Positions 43,484 through 51,824 of a stretch of DNA of 64,000 nucleotides are shown piece after piece (position 1 is the stretch's first letter; the number at the start of each line of letters is the position of its first letter). Where the stretch lies: the NCBI RefSeq assembly GCF_010015475.1, contig NZ_SSNI01000010.1, positions 1 through 64,000 of the forward strand, given 5' to 3'. The translations under genes were made by a program, and so were the position numbers. The notes beneath the pieces are model-generated. The model had not been told where the DNA came from. It was given only the letters and a program-made list of their open reading frames with translations, and searched no databases. Source of the stretch: Pontibacter pamirensis. GTDB taxonomy: Bacteria > Bacteroidota > Bacteroidia > Cytophagales > Hymenobacteraceae.

Positions 43484-44017
43484 CTATCTTTTATACTTCG
43501 CTTTGATCAGGTCGAGCATCTTAGTGAAGTGCCCTTTATCTTCGTTCGTCAGGTAAAGCCTCCAGAGGCCTTCTACCAGCAGCATCAGGATCTCAGTCTC
43601 CAACTCCGGCTCTTCGTAGCCCAGCTTTTTAAAAGCACCCTCCAGTTTCTGCATTACGGAATGCGAGTAACGCATGTGGTGCTTCTGTGAGATTTCCTCG
43701 TCTACCAGGCGGAACTGCATGCGCCAGAAGTTACGCTCTTCTTCTACAAGTTTCAGGGGCATGTCCAGTACATTCCCGATAAGCTTGATCGGGTCTTCTT
43801 CTACTACCAAGCCCTTACTTCTGTCTGTGATACGTCTGTAACCGGCTTTTACAACCGCCTCCAGAAGGTTATCCTTGCTGACATAGTGTTTAAAGATCAG
43901 CCCTTCCGATACTCCTGCCTCTTTCGCAATTAAGCTGGTGGGCGTAGCGTCATACCCTTTATCAGCAAAAAGGATTAAGGCTGTTTCTAAAATGAGTTCT
44001 TTTTTTGTTTTAAGCAT
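43484..44017 (-). CDS. TetR/AcrR family transcriptional regulator
   Basis: A 177-residue regulator. The N-terminal DNA-binding domain reads ILETALILFADKGYDATPTSLIAKEAGVSEGLIFKHYVSKDNLLEAV, the classic TetR helix-turn-helix. The rest is an all-helical ligand and dimer domain with no recognisable ligand signature. It converges with the TRAP operon and is divergent from the transhydrogenase genes across about 1 kb. A 14-base palindrome (44208-44221) about 190 bases upstream could be its operator. The target is unknown. Confidence 0.9.
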   Translation of the reverse strand: MLKTKKELILETALILFADKGYDATPTSLIAKEAGVSEGLIFKHYVSKDNLLEAVVKAGYRRITDRSKGLVVEEDPIKLIGNVLDMPLKLVEEERNFWRMQFRLVDEEISQKHHMRYSHSVMQKLEGAFKKLGYEEPELETEILMLLVEGLWRLYLTNEDKGHFTKMLDLIKAKYKR

Positions 44018-45066
44018 CTTAAAATAAAATATTTAGTCGCCTCTACTCTAATAATCTGATTTGCTACTATAGCACCTAGTCCAGGATTGAAGACTTCTCA
44101 ATATAAATCTACAACAAGGTTGTAGATAAAATAATGTTCTGTCTCCCTTCTGCTACTCCAGGGTGTAGCGCATAATCAGGCATGTTGAACAGAGAGCAGG
44201 TTAATGTTTTGTATATACAAACAACCGCTCAAAAATACATACTGTGAGCGGAACAATTACACAAAAGCCTTAAATAAAAATATGAAGGCCAGCTGTGTAC
44301 TTATTTAGCATCTACTGCTAAAATGATACAACCACCTGATGGCATGAATACTTTTCAATTAGGCTTCTGCCACCGCTTTCTAACCTTATCGCATCTTATA
44401 CGGTGAGAGAAGCGAAGTATTTACAAAAAGCAAAAAACAAAGGCCTGACCATTTGTGATTCGCATAATTATAAATTATTGTATTGAATTCTAAAATATAA
44501 CTAAAACATTCCTGTAACTAATGGAAAATTCATTATATTAGATCAATAATATTACAGCGCAACTAAGAACACACATAAGTATATCTCTTGAGCGGCAAAA
44601 GTGCGCTTTCAGAACCTGACGGCAACTATTTTTATTGCACTAGCACGGCTACTGCAATAAAATGAGCCATATCAGAACCTGGAATTCCGTATGATGCCTT
44701 CATAAACAAAACTTGCGTCGTTCTGGGTCCGCTTCGCTTCTCAAAATCCTAATCAGCTCACTTTTTCTGCAGAAGTGCTGCACAGGCTGTTTTGCTATGA
44801 TTATGGCAAAATCAAGAATTCAAAGTTACAACAAATAATTAAATATATAAGCCAGGGCGAAGCACGGATTATTTCATTCCATAGGCATGAGCGCCTTTTA
44901 AAATAATAAAATGTCAAATTTTTCATCTAAGTAAAACACAAGAGACCTGCCTGTACGCATTTGGCTTAGGCAAGCATTGTCTATTTTATCTGTTGGCCAG
45001 GCGATACCTGGACAATTAATCTGATTCATTGAAATACTTAAGAGTTATAACTTAACACATTTAGCC
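44018..45066. other. 1-kb gene-free region upstream of tetR and pntA1
   Basis: No frame here looks coding. It is AT-rich and contains: the palindrome tttgtatatacaaa (44208-44221); a ccgctca/tgagcgg pair around it (44225-44231, 44245-44251); and a hairpin with a 10-base stem ttttattgca/tgcaataaaa (44630-44639, 44653-44662). The word tcagaacctg occurs on both sides of that hairpin (about 44610 and 44671). The size suggests long regulatory leaders or an unannotated small RNA. Confidence 0.5.
44208..44221. promoter_or_regulatory. 14-base perfect palindrome, candidate TetR operator
   Basis: The sequence tttgtatatacaaa is self-complementary over 14 bases, the size and symmetry expected of a TetR-family operator, in the region upstream of the tetR gene. 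Chance AT-rich palindromes occur, so this is tentative. Confidence 0.35.
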
Positions 45067-46200
45067 TTGAACATAGCAGTACTTAAAGAGAGCAAAGCAT
45101 CCGAAAGAAGGGTGGCTCTTACACCAGATGTAGTGAAATCACTGACCAAAGCTGGCTTTAAATGTGGCATCGAAAGCGGGGCCGGCGTGGCATCAGGCTT
45201 TTATGACAAGACCTATGAGGCTGCGGGCGGCCTTATTTTCCCGGACAGAGCCGCCTTGCTGAGAGATGCCGACGTACTCCTGAAGGTGAACGCGCCAACA
45301 GCAGACGAGCTGCAACTGATGCGCGACGGCAGTGCCCTAATTTCCTTCCTTTACGCGTATACGGTGCCGGAACTGGTGGACTTATGCCTTAGCAAGAAAA
45401 TAAGCGCCTTTGCCATGGATGCTGTTCCCCGCATTTCCCGTGCACAGAAGATGGATGCCCTCAGTTCCCAGGCAAATCTGGGCGGTTATAAGGCAGTGCT
45501 GCTGGGGGCCAACGCCCTGGGCAAAATCTTTCCGCTTATGATGACGGCCGCCGGTACCATTACTCCTGCCCGGGTACTTATTTTTGGGGCAGGTGTGGCA
45601 GGCTTGCAAGCTGTTGCCACCGCCAAGCGCTTGGGTGCTGTGGTGGAGGTAACCGATGTGCGTCCTGAAACGAAAGAGCAGGTAGAGTCTTTGGGAGGCC
45701 GCTTTTTAGAAGTGCAGGCAGAAGGCGTGAAAACGGAAGGCGGCTACGCTAGCGAAGTATCGGCGGAATACCTGCAAAAGCAAAAAGAGCTTGTCTCCCG
45801 GCATGTTGCCGATGCGGACATTGTCATCACTACGGCGCTTGTAATCGGGAAAAAAGCACCGCTGCTGGTCACAGAAGAGATGGTGGAAAGCATGAAACCC
45901 GGCTCTGTGATTGTAGACATGGCCGTGGAGTCTGGCGGAAACTGCGCGCTGAGTGAGTTCAACAGAACTGTTGTAAAGCACGGCGTCACGATTATTGGGG
46001 AATCTAATTTACCCGCCATGGTATCGGTAAACGCCAGCGAGCTTTACGCCAAGAACATCAGCACGCTCCTCCTCCACCTGGCTACCAACGAAGGCTTTAA
46101 ATGGGAAATGGAAGAAGAGGTCACCAAGGGCTCTTTGATCACACACCAGGGAGAATTAGTACATCCGTTTACAAAAGAAATTTTAGCTAAAACAGTATGA
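45067..46200 (+). CDS. pntA: NAD(P) transhydrogenase subunit alpha part 1 (PntA1)
   Basis: This 377-residue soluble NAD(H)-binding component (domain I) belongs to the proton-translocating transhydrogenase. It begins MNIAVLKESKASERRVALTPDVVKSL with a TTG start codon. No ATG nearer fits the alanine dehydrogenase/PNT family N-terminus. The Rossmann motif GAGVAGLQAVATAKRLGAVVEVTD and VIVDMAVESGGNC are diagnostic. The stop overlaps the next start by 4 bases (ATGA). The enzyme makes NADPH from NADH using the proton gradient. A link to redox balance during uronate use is possible but not shown. Confidence 0.95.
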   Translation: MNIAVLKESKASERRVALTPDVVKSLTKAGFKCGIESGAGVASGFYDKTYEAAGGLIFPDRAALLRDADVLLKVNAPTADELQLMRDGSALISFLYAYTVPELVDLCLSKKISAFAMDAVPRISRAQKMDALSSQANLGGYKAVLLGANALGKIFPLMMTAAGTITPARVLIFGAGVAGLQAVATAKRLGAVVEVTDVRPETKEQVESLGGRFLEVQAEGVKTEGGYASEVSAEYLQKQKELVSRHVADADIVITTALVIGKKAPLLVTEEMVESMKPGSVIVDMAVESGGNCALSEFNRTVVKHGVTIIGESNLPAMVSVNASELYAKNISTLLLHLATNEGFKWEMEEEVTKGSLITHQGELVHPFTKEILAKTV

Positions 46201-46487
46201 ATGCAGAAAGTTTAATTGTACTCCTTTATGTGCTGGTACTTGCCAGCTTTGTAGGCTTTGAGCTTATTTCTAAAGTGCCACCCACCCTGCATACCCCTTT
46301 GATGTCAGGATCAAATGCCATCTCCGGTATTACTATTGTGGGCGCCATTGTGGCGGCCGGTCCTGAAGACATGTCAGTGAGTAAGTGGCTGGGAATTGCC
46401 GCACTGCTACTGGCCACTCTCAACGTGGTGGGGGGCTATGTGGTGACAGACCGCATGTTGCAAATGTTTAAAAAGAAAAAGAAGTAA
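46197..46487 (+). CDS. NAD(P) transhydrogenase subunit alpha part 2 (PntA2)
   Basis: The 96-residue membrane subunit supplies the first helices of domain II. Helices are near 5-22, 42-58 and 64-84. The segment ELISKVPPTLHTPLMSGSNAISGITIVGAI is the family hallmark. Split alpha subunits (A1, A2, B) occur in many bacteria. It overlaps pntA1 by 4 bases and is followed by pntB after 4 bases. Confidence 0.95.
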   Translation: MNAESLIVLLYVLVLASFVGFELISKVPPTLHTPLMSGSNAISGITIVGAIVAAGPEDMSVSKWLGIAALLLATLNVVGGYVVTDRMLQMFKKKKK

Positions 46488-46491
46488 GCAC

Positions 46492-47895
46492 ATGGAGAGA
46501 GATTTAATTATCAAGATAGCGTACCTTATCGCCTCTGTGCTGTTTATTGTAGGCATTAAGATGCTGGGCAAAACGTCCACGGCACGCAGGGGAAACTTCA
46601 TTTCTGCTGTGGCCATGCTCATCGCCATCCTCGTGACCCTGCTCGACAGACAGGTGCTGAGTTTCACAGAGATTTTTGTCACCATACTCGTCGGCTCTGT
46701 GATTGGCACAGTGATCGCACAGCGCGTGGAGATGACCTCTATGCCGGAAATGGTGGCTATTTTCAACGGCTTCGGTGGTGCCGCATCTGTGCTGGTGGCT
46801 ACCTCTGAGTATTGGCGCATGGCACATGATGCCGGTTACAGCATGGAAATGGTAGTTGGTGTGACGATTATTATCAGCGTTATTATTGGCTGCGTTACCC
46901 TCACAGGTTCTTTGGTGGCCTTTGGAAAGTTGAAAGGCCTCATCAACGGCAGAGCGATTATGTTTACCGGGCAGCATGCGCTTAATGCCATCTTGTTTTT
47001 AGGTGCCCTGGCCCTATCAGTACTGGTGGTGCTGGAGCCGAATGTGGAGTTGTGGATGATGGGCGTGTTACTTATTTCCCTGCTGTTGGGCGTGCTTGTT
47101 GTCATCCCTATTGGCGGGGCCGATATGCCGGTGGTTATTTCGCTGCTGAATTCCTATTCTGGTATTGCCGCCTGCGCCACGGGCTTTGTGCTCAACAACC
47201 AGGTACTGATTATAGCCGGTGCCCTGGTGGGTGCTTCCGGTATCATCCTGACCCAGATCATGTGCAAGGCCATGAACCGCTCTTTGGTAAACGTGCTGCT
47301 CGGTGGTTTCGGACAAACCAGTTCTGGGGCAACAGCCGAAGGCGGTGAAGAGATTGTCGTAAAAGAGGTAGGCGTGGAAGAAACAGCCATGCTGTTCGAT
47401 TCCGCCTCGTCTGTTATTATTGTACCGGGTTATGGTATGGCCGTAGCACAGGCGCAGCATATTGTACGCGAGCTTTCCGACATGCTGGAACGCAGAGGAA
47501 CTTCTGTGAAGTTTGCCATACACCCGGTGGCGGGCCGCATGCCCGGGCACATGAATGTGTTGTTGGCAGAAGCCAATGTGCCCTACGACAAGCTGATCGA
47601 AATGGACCAAATCAACGACGAATTCGCCAACACGGACATCGCCCTGATTATTGGTGCCAACGACGTGGTAAACCCTGCCGCCCGCACAAACCCTGGCAGC
47701 CCGATTTATGGCATGCCCGTGCTGAACGCAGATAAAGCCCGTACTGTCATTGTGTGCAAACGAGGCATGAGCGCTGGTTATGCCGGCATCGAAAATGAGT
47801 TGTTTGGCTACCCAAACTGCCTGATGCTGTTCGGAGACGCCAAATCTTCTATGACCAAAGTAGTGGGCGAACTGAAAGAGCTGATGCCAGCATAG
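46492..47895 (+). CDS. pntB: NAD(P) transhydrogenase subunit beta (PntB)
   Basis: This 467-residue subunit has about nine membrane helices (residues 1-260) forming the proton path, and a cytosolic NADP(H)-binding domain III. Domain III has VIIVPGYGMAVAQAQHIVREL, FAIHPVAGRMPGHMNVLLAEANVPYD and ALIIGANDVVNPAAR, and the C-terminal KRGMSAGYAGIENELF. It is the third gene of a compact three-gene operon and is followed by a very strong terminator. Confidence 0.97.
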   Translation: MERDLIIKIAYLIASVLFIVGIKMLGKTSTARRGNFISAVAMLIAILVTLLDRQVLSFTEIFVTILVGSVIGTVIAQRVEMTSMPEMVAIFNGFGGAASVLVATSEYWRMAHDAGYSMEMVVGVTIIISVIIGCVTLTGSLVAFGKLKGLINGRAIMFTGQHALNAILFLGALALSVLVVLEPNVELWMMGVLLISLLLGVLVVIPIGGADMPVVISLLNSYSGIAACATGFVLNNQVLIIAGALVGASGIILTQIMCKAMNRSLVNVLLGGFGQTSSGATAEGGEEIVVKEVGVEETAMLFDSASSVIIVPGYGMAVAQAQHIVRELSDMLERRGTSVKFAIHPVAGRMPGHMNVLLAEANVPYDKLIEMDQINDEFANTDIALIIGANDVVNPAARTNPGSPIYGMPVLNADKARTVIVCKRGMSAGYAGIENELFGYPNCLMLFGDAKSSMTKVVGELKELMPA

Positions 47896-47913
47896 CAGTT
47901 TAACGACAGGTTT

Positions 47914-47963
47914 AAAACATCAACAGCCTCACAAAACTGGTTTTGTGAGGCTGTTGATGTTTT
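47914..47963 (+). terminator. Intrinsic terminator after pntB
   Basis: A 24-base perfect stem (47914-47937 with 47940-47963) has a 2-base gap and ends in a tttt run within the stem. It lies 18 bases after the pntB stop codon. The symmetry would allow it to work on either strand. Confidence 0.85.
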
Positions 47964-48074
47964 GTGGCTACTCTTACTCGCTGCTCATAAAACTCCTAGC
48001 AGTCACCCGCTGTGCAGTCAAAAAACAATTTAATCAAACAGCTGTTCCATATCAGATAAATAAACTTTTAAAAT

Positions 48075-48173
48075 ATGGATCCTTTTAAAATAATTAAATT
48101 TTTGGCCATTCCGGCGGCCGTGGTTGTACTTGGTTACCGGGTTGTGCTATTAATGAAAGAGTCAAACAGTTAA
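48075..48173 (+). CDS. Putative 32-residue membrane micropeptide
   Basis: A short frame encodes MDPFKIIKFLAIPAAVVVLGY followed by RVVLLMKESNS. It has one hydrophobic segment (about 8-26), positive residues before and after it, and a polar tail. An intrinsic terminator begins 2 bases after the stop codon, and an AT-rich segment precedes it. This makes a stand-alone small transcription unit. I recognise no family. It could be a real single-helix peptide or a chance frame within a small RNA gene. Confidence 0.45.
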   Translation: MDPFKIIKFLAIPAAVVVLGYRVVLLMKESNS

Positions 48174-48174
48174 G

Positions 48175-48209
48175 AAGGTGGGAGTTTAACGACTCCCACC
48201 TTTGTTTTT
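48175..48209 (+). terminator. Intrinsic terminator after the 32-codon frame
   Basis: Stem aaggtgggagt (48175-48185) pairs with actcccacctt (48192-48202) around a 6-base loop and is followed by tgttttt. This is a canonical rho-independent terminator for rightward transcription. Confidence 0.85.
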
Positions 48210-48280
48210 CCCTTCTCAGATGTTTTGTATACAATAAATAACGATCAGAAAATAAAGCTCAGAAAGATTCAAATGCTTTA

Positions 48281-51200
48281 TTAAGCAAAAGTACCCAGTG
48301 AAGCAACATAGGCCTTACTCCCATCCGTTACCCACGAGTCCAGCTGCGCAGGGTCTTTCATTTGCTGCCCCCTGTACCTTGGCACAGCTATATACCCGCA
48401 CTTCACATCAGCTAAGGCTGACATATCGCTCCAAAGCTTTTCAATTTGCGCTACCGGGTAAATGTCCTCCTGCCCGTGCCCCCAGCGGTATTTTACATCT
48501 TTAATGGTTACATAGGTCGGTATACGTTGCGCTACGCTCCTTACGGCTTTTGCCAGCTGCGCCTCGTCCCCTTTTTGTAGATCCTTGCGTGTCAGGCCGA
48601 AAAGCTTCAACAGCGGATCTATTTGTATCCAGGTGGTCATGGAGTTGTAGTAGCTCAGGTTCAGCTCGTCTTCCTCGCGCGGTTGCGCCAGGCCTTCCAG
48701 CAAGCGCACATAGCCGTTCACAAGGGCCAGCCCGCCTCCCCTGTCCTCGATGCGGCGGGGCACCACTTCAAAGGTCAGCGCGTTTTCTGACTCCAAGTGA
48801 TAACCCAAGGCCGCCGGGTTCACATCGGCACCCAGGGTGTCGATGTTGTGCAGCATAATAGTTTCTAGTTGCGGCTGCTCCAGCAGGAGTTTCGCCAGCG
48901 TGCCGTTGCGCAGCAGGTTTGACACCTCGTACCAGTGGCCGAGCGGCGAGAAGCGCTGGGCGGCAATGTTATCCACGTAATCGGTTCCTTCTCCCTTCGA
49001 TTTGGCCCAGTTGATCATGCTCTGCCGCACAGCATCCCGCACCTTCTGCTTATTCTCATCCAGCGTTTCCTGCGGCATTTCTTCCCACATAAAACGCAGG
49101 TCGCGCTCCATCGGCACAAAACGCTGGCCAATAGAACGCCCTTCAGATAAGTAAATTGAACCGTCGTAGCCGAAGTTCTGTGTCTTCTCCAGTTGCTTTT
49201 GAATGGGTGCCTGCGTCAGGTAACTGGTAGCTACTATATGGGGAATATTGGCGTCGTACTTTTCTGCTACCTTTCGGGTCTTGGCCATGTGAATTTCAAG
49301 GAAGCTGCGATGCTCCCCTTCAATTTCCACAAACGGATTAAGGGCTTTTATCACACCGGCTCCTTTGGTCCACCTGCTTCCTACTCCGGCTGCCAGGCTC
49401 ATCACGGCTACTTTGCCTGTCTTAACGGCTTCTTCACCTGTCTTTTTAGTAGGGCTTAGCTCCTCCAGTTGCACAATATCTTCAGGCCGTACATCCTCTA
49501 TAGATGTTTCAGCAGCCAAACGGTTGCGCGACAAACCGATGCGGCCTTTTTGCAGTTCCTCCCGTATGTCTTCGTGCTGTATATAGTCGAAGCCGTTTTC
49601 TTTTTTTATCTGGTCTGCTTTCTCGTTTTCCACGCTGCGGTTGCCCTGCGAAGACGGGTCCGAAACTTTAAACAAGTTGCTGACGATGGTGCGAAGCAGC
49701 GGGTAAGCCAAGTTGTTTTTCTCGCAGTAAGTCGTAAATAAATCGATTTCAGCGCGGCGGATGTATGAAACGGTAGTCGGGTCTTTTCGAACCAGTTCTG
49801 ACACATGAATGGCATAATACTGCTCCGGCATCAGCGCCTCGTTTCCTTCATGCAGTGTCGACCAGGTACCTTTTGGGTTGATGCTCCAGTTATACACCAC
49901 CGGTTCCATGGCAAAGGGCAGCGAGTCCGATAACTCATGCTTTGTTTGACGGAGGATATCCAATACGCCTGTCTTGTATTCCTCGTGCCGTTCCGGGTTC
50001 ACAAACATACCCATACCACCGCCGGACATACCGCCCAGCATTAGGAATCCATAATAGTCCTCCCCAAAAGCCTTCTTTGCTTTGGCGATGATCTGCTCGG
50101 TAAAATATGTGGAGGCCCAGGGTATAATCGTTTTGATGGGCTGCTCCCAGTTAAGAGCAGTGTTGGCGCCTAACTTACGGATATCCCCCTCCCGGATGGC
50201 TCCTAAGATATTATCAAATATCTTGTTTGTCTGCTGCCGTGCCGCCCACTCCCGCTCCCCTCTGAGAAGGTATTTCTCTGTTACCATCTCCAGGATAGGC
50301 CCTACATTAGAGGCCATACCCCCGTGCATCAGCACCAGCGAATTGATGATTTTCTCTGCAATCTCCGGATGCACTTCTTCGCCCTGCAGCACGCGATGGC
50401 GCGGCAGCAGTGTACCCCGGCTGATGCCATACTCTGGATCGCCTTCCTGCGCAAAAGTGCCCTGTATGGCTTTTATACCCGGCCATACACCACCAGAATC
50501 CTGCCAACCGCCGCCAGAGCCTCCAATCCACTCGCCAAGTATAGCGCGTGAAGCTACCAAACGTCTTTCGCTCTCCTCCAGCCCTCCCTCCAGCTTCTGT
50601 GTCTGGCCAGTGGCGCGCATGAGTAAGCTGATGATGGAACCCAAAAGGTTAGTAGAAACGGCAAAGCGGGAGCCTTTCGGGATATCGTTTACTTTGGTTA
50701 CCAACTCGATGCCCATACCCGGTGCCACAATGCGGGCCAAAATATCAGGCAGGGACTGATTTGTTCCCTCAAAAGATGGCGGAATAAGCCCGGACGCAAT
50801 AACGCCGGCTTTCACCAGGCTCAGGTAGTCGTTTCCGAAGTTGAACAGGTCTGCCAGATCGTGTATGTCTTTTGTCGTGTTCAGGTCGATACTCGTCAGG
50901 CGCAGCACCGGCTCCGGAATAACACGCACATAACTATGCAGCGGCGGCCGGATATCCTTGTCACGGCCAAAAACGCCTAGGTTGATGGACACATTGATGA
51001 CGCGCGCGCCTTCAGGGTAATCCATCCCCAAGAAAAAGATATCGGACCAGCCGCTGTGAGTCAGGTCCATGCGCACGGAAGTGTGCTCGTGCAGGATCGG
51101 GTAAAAGAGGGAGTTGTCCTGCCGCTCCAGCAGCTTCGGGTGGATCCGGATGGGGTGCTCCTCCTGGTGCCCTACCCGGAACATCCACTGGTTTCCTTTG

Positions 51201-51616
51201 CTGGAACGCACACTTTTCCGCACCTGGTCCGCCAGAATCTGGAACGACAACTGGTGGTAAGCATCAGCCAGGGCGCTGAAAAGAGCGGCATTCGCTCCCT
51301 GCTTATCCAGTTCCTGCAGAAAAGTAGCAATGGCATGCTCGAAGCGCCGGGCCAGCAGGTCCTCAAAACCGGTATAGGAAATTTTCCCAACGGCAGGCGT
51401 TTCTTTTGCTTCCATCAGGAAAAACCGGAAACCAGCATACAGAAAGAGAATAGCTCTTACCTTCTCATACAGGTTAGGAGTAGTTTTCCGGAAAGTGTCC
51501 AGTTCGCGCAGGGCCGCCAGCAGTTCCCTTGCAGACAGCTTCTGGCTTATCTCAAAAAAGGAGCGGTTGCGTTCGGCGGCATCCGAAGAAGTGATAATTT
51601 GGATAAAGATGTTCAT
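48281..51616 (-). CDS. Probable bifunctional GHMP sugar kinase / UDP-sugar pyrophosphorylase
   Basis: This protein has about 1111 residues. Positions below count from MNIFIQIITSS; an ATG 7 codons upstream at 51637 is also possible. After a helical region (1-150), residues about 180-545 read as a GHMP kinase of the fucokinase/HddA type: SVRMDLTHSGWSD (motif 1, about 180-192), IPKGSRFAVSTNLLGS (motif 2, about 312-327), GGGWQDSGG (about 368-376) and LGGMSGGGMGMF (motif 3, about 527-538). Residues about 735-1110 read as a UDPGP-type nucleotidyltransferase with the nucleotide loop MSLAAGVGSRWTKGAG and KALNPF. I infer that one chain phosphorylates a free sugar at C1 and then makes a UDP-sugar. The order is the reverse of Bacteroides Fkp (pyrophosphorylase first). 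The sugar is unknown. A GalU-like gene lies just upstream. Confidence 0.75.
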   Translation of the reverse strand: MNIFIQIITSSDAAERNRSFFEISQKLSARELLAALRELDTFRKTTPNLYEKVRAILFLYAGFRFFLMEAKETPAVGKISYTGFEDLLARRFEHAIATFLQELDKQGANAALFSALADAYHQLSFQILADQVRKSVRSSKGNQWMFRVGHQEEHPIRIHPKLLERQDNSLFYPILHEHTSVRMDLTHSGWSDIFFLGMDYPEGARVINVSINLGVFGRDKDIRPPLHSYVRVIPEPVLRLTSIDLNTTKDIHDLADLFNFGNDYLSLVKAGVIASGLIPPSFEGTNQSLPDILARIVAPGMGIELVTKVNDIPKGSRFAVSTNLLGSIISLLMRATGQTQKLEGGLEESERRLVASRAILGEWIGGSGGGWQDSGGVWPGIKAIQGTFAQEGDPEYGISRGTLLPRHRVLQGEEVHPEIAEKIINSLVLMHGGMASNVGPILEMVTEKYLLRGEREWAARQQTNKIFDNILGAIREGDIRKLGANTALNWEQPIKTIIPWASTYFTEQIIAKAKKAFGEDYYGFLMLGGMSGGGMGMFVNPERHEEYKTGVLDILRQTKHELSDSLPFAMEPVVYNWSINPKGTWSTLHEGNEALMPEQYYAIHVSELVRKDPTTVSYIRRAEIDLFTTYCEKNNLAYPLLRTIVSNLFKVSDPSSQGNRSVENEKADQIKKENGFDYIQHEDIREELQKGRIGLSRNRLAAETSIEDVRPEDIVQLEELSPTKKTGEEAVKTGKVAVMSLAAGVGSRWTKGAGVIKALNPFVEIEGEHRSFLEIHMAKTRKVAEKYDANIPHIVATSYLTQAPIQKQLEKTQNFGYDGSIYLSEGRSIGQRFVPMERDLRFMWEEMPQETLDENKQKVRDAVRQSMINWAKSKGEGTDYVDNIAAQRFSPLGHWYEVSNLLRNGTLAKLLLEQPQLETIMLHNIDTLGADVNPAALGYHLESENALTFEVVPRRIEDRGGGLALVNGYVRLLEGLAQPREEDELNLSYYNSMTTWIQIDPLLKLFGLTRKDLQKGDEAQLAKAVRSVAQRIPTYVTIKDVKYRWGHGQEDIYPVAQIEKLWSDMSALADVKCGYIAVPRYRGQQMKDPAQLDSWVTDGSKAYVASLGTFA

Positions 51617-51722
51617 GTTGCTTTGTTCTCGCAGCACTATATGGCCCGCTTATGCAGGATAGCAGCAGGCAGATTTATTTTTTGATTCAGGTGCGGATAG
51701 TCTGTAGTTTACTGAAAAGCCT

Positions 51723-51805
51723 TTTACCCACCCCTGCCCCTCCGAGTAGGGGAATTTCTACAGTTGTAATATATTCCCCTACTCGGAGGGGCAGAGGTGG
51801 GTAAA
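51723..51805. repeat. 83-bp palindrome (cccctac / ggagggg type)
   Basis: Arms 51723-51755 and 51773-51805 are inverted copies with one mismatch in 33 and a 17-base AT-rich loop. The core is gcccctccgagtaggggaat. It lies between the GalU-like gene and the kinase-pyrophosphorylase gene, both on the minus strand. It resembles the repeat at 13801 and the inner arms of the element at 2700. Confidence 0.7.
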
Positions 51806-51824
51806 TCAGTCCGCAGTTTGTTTT

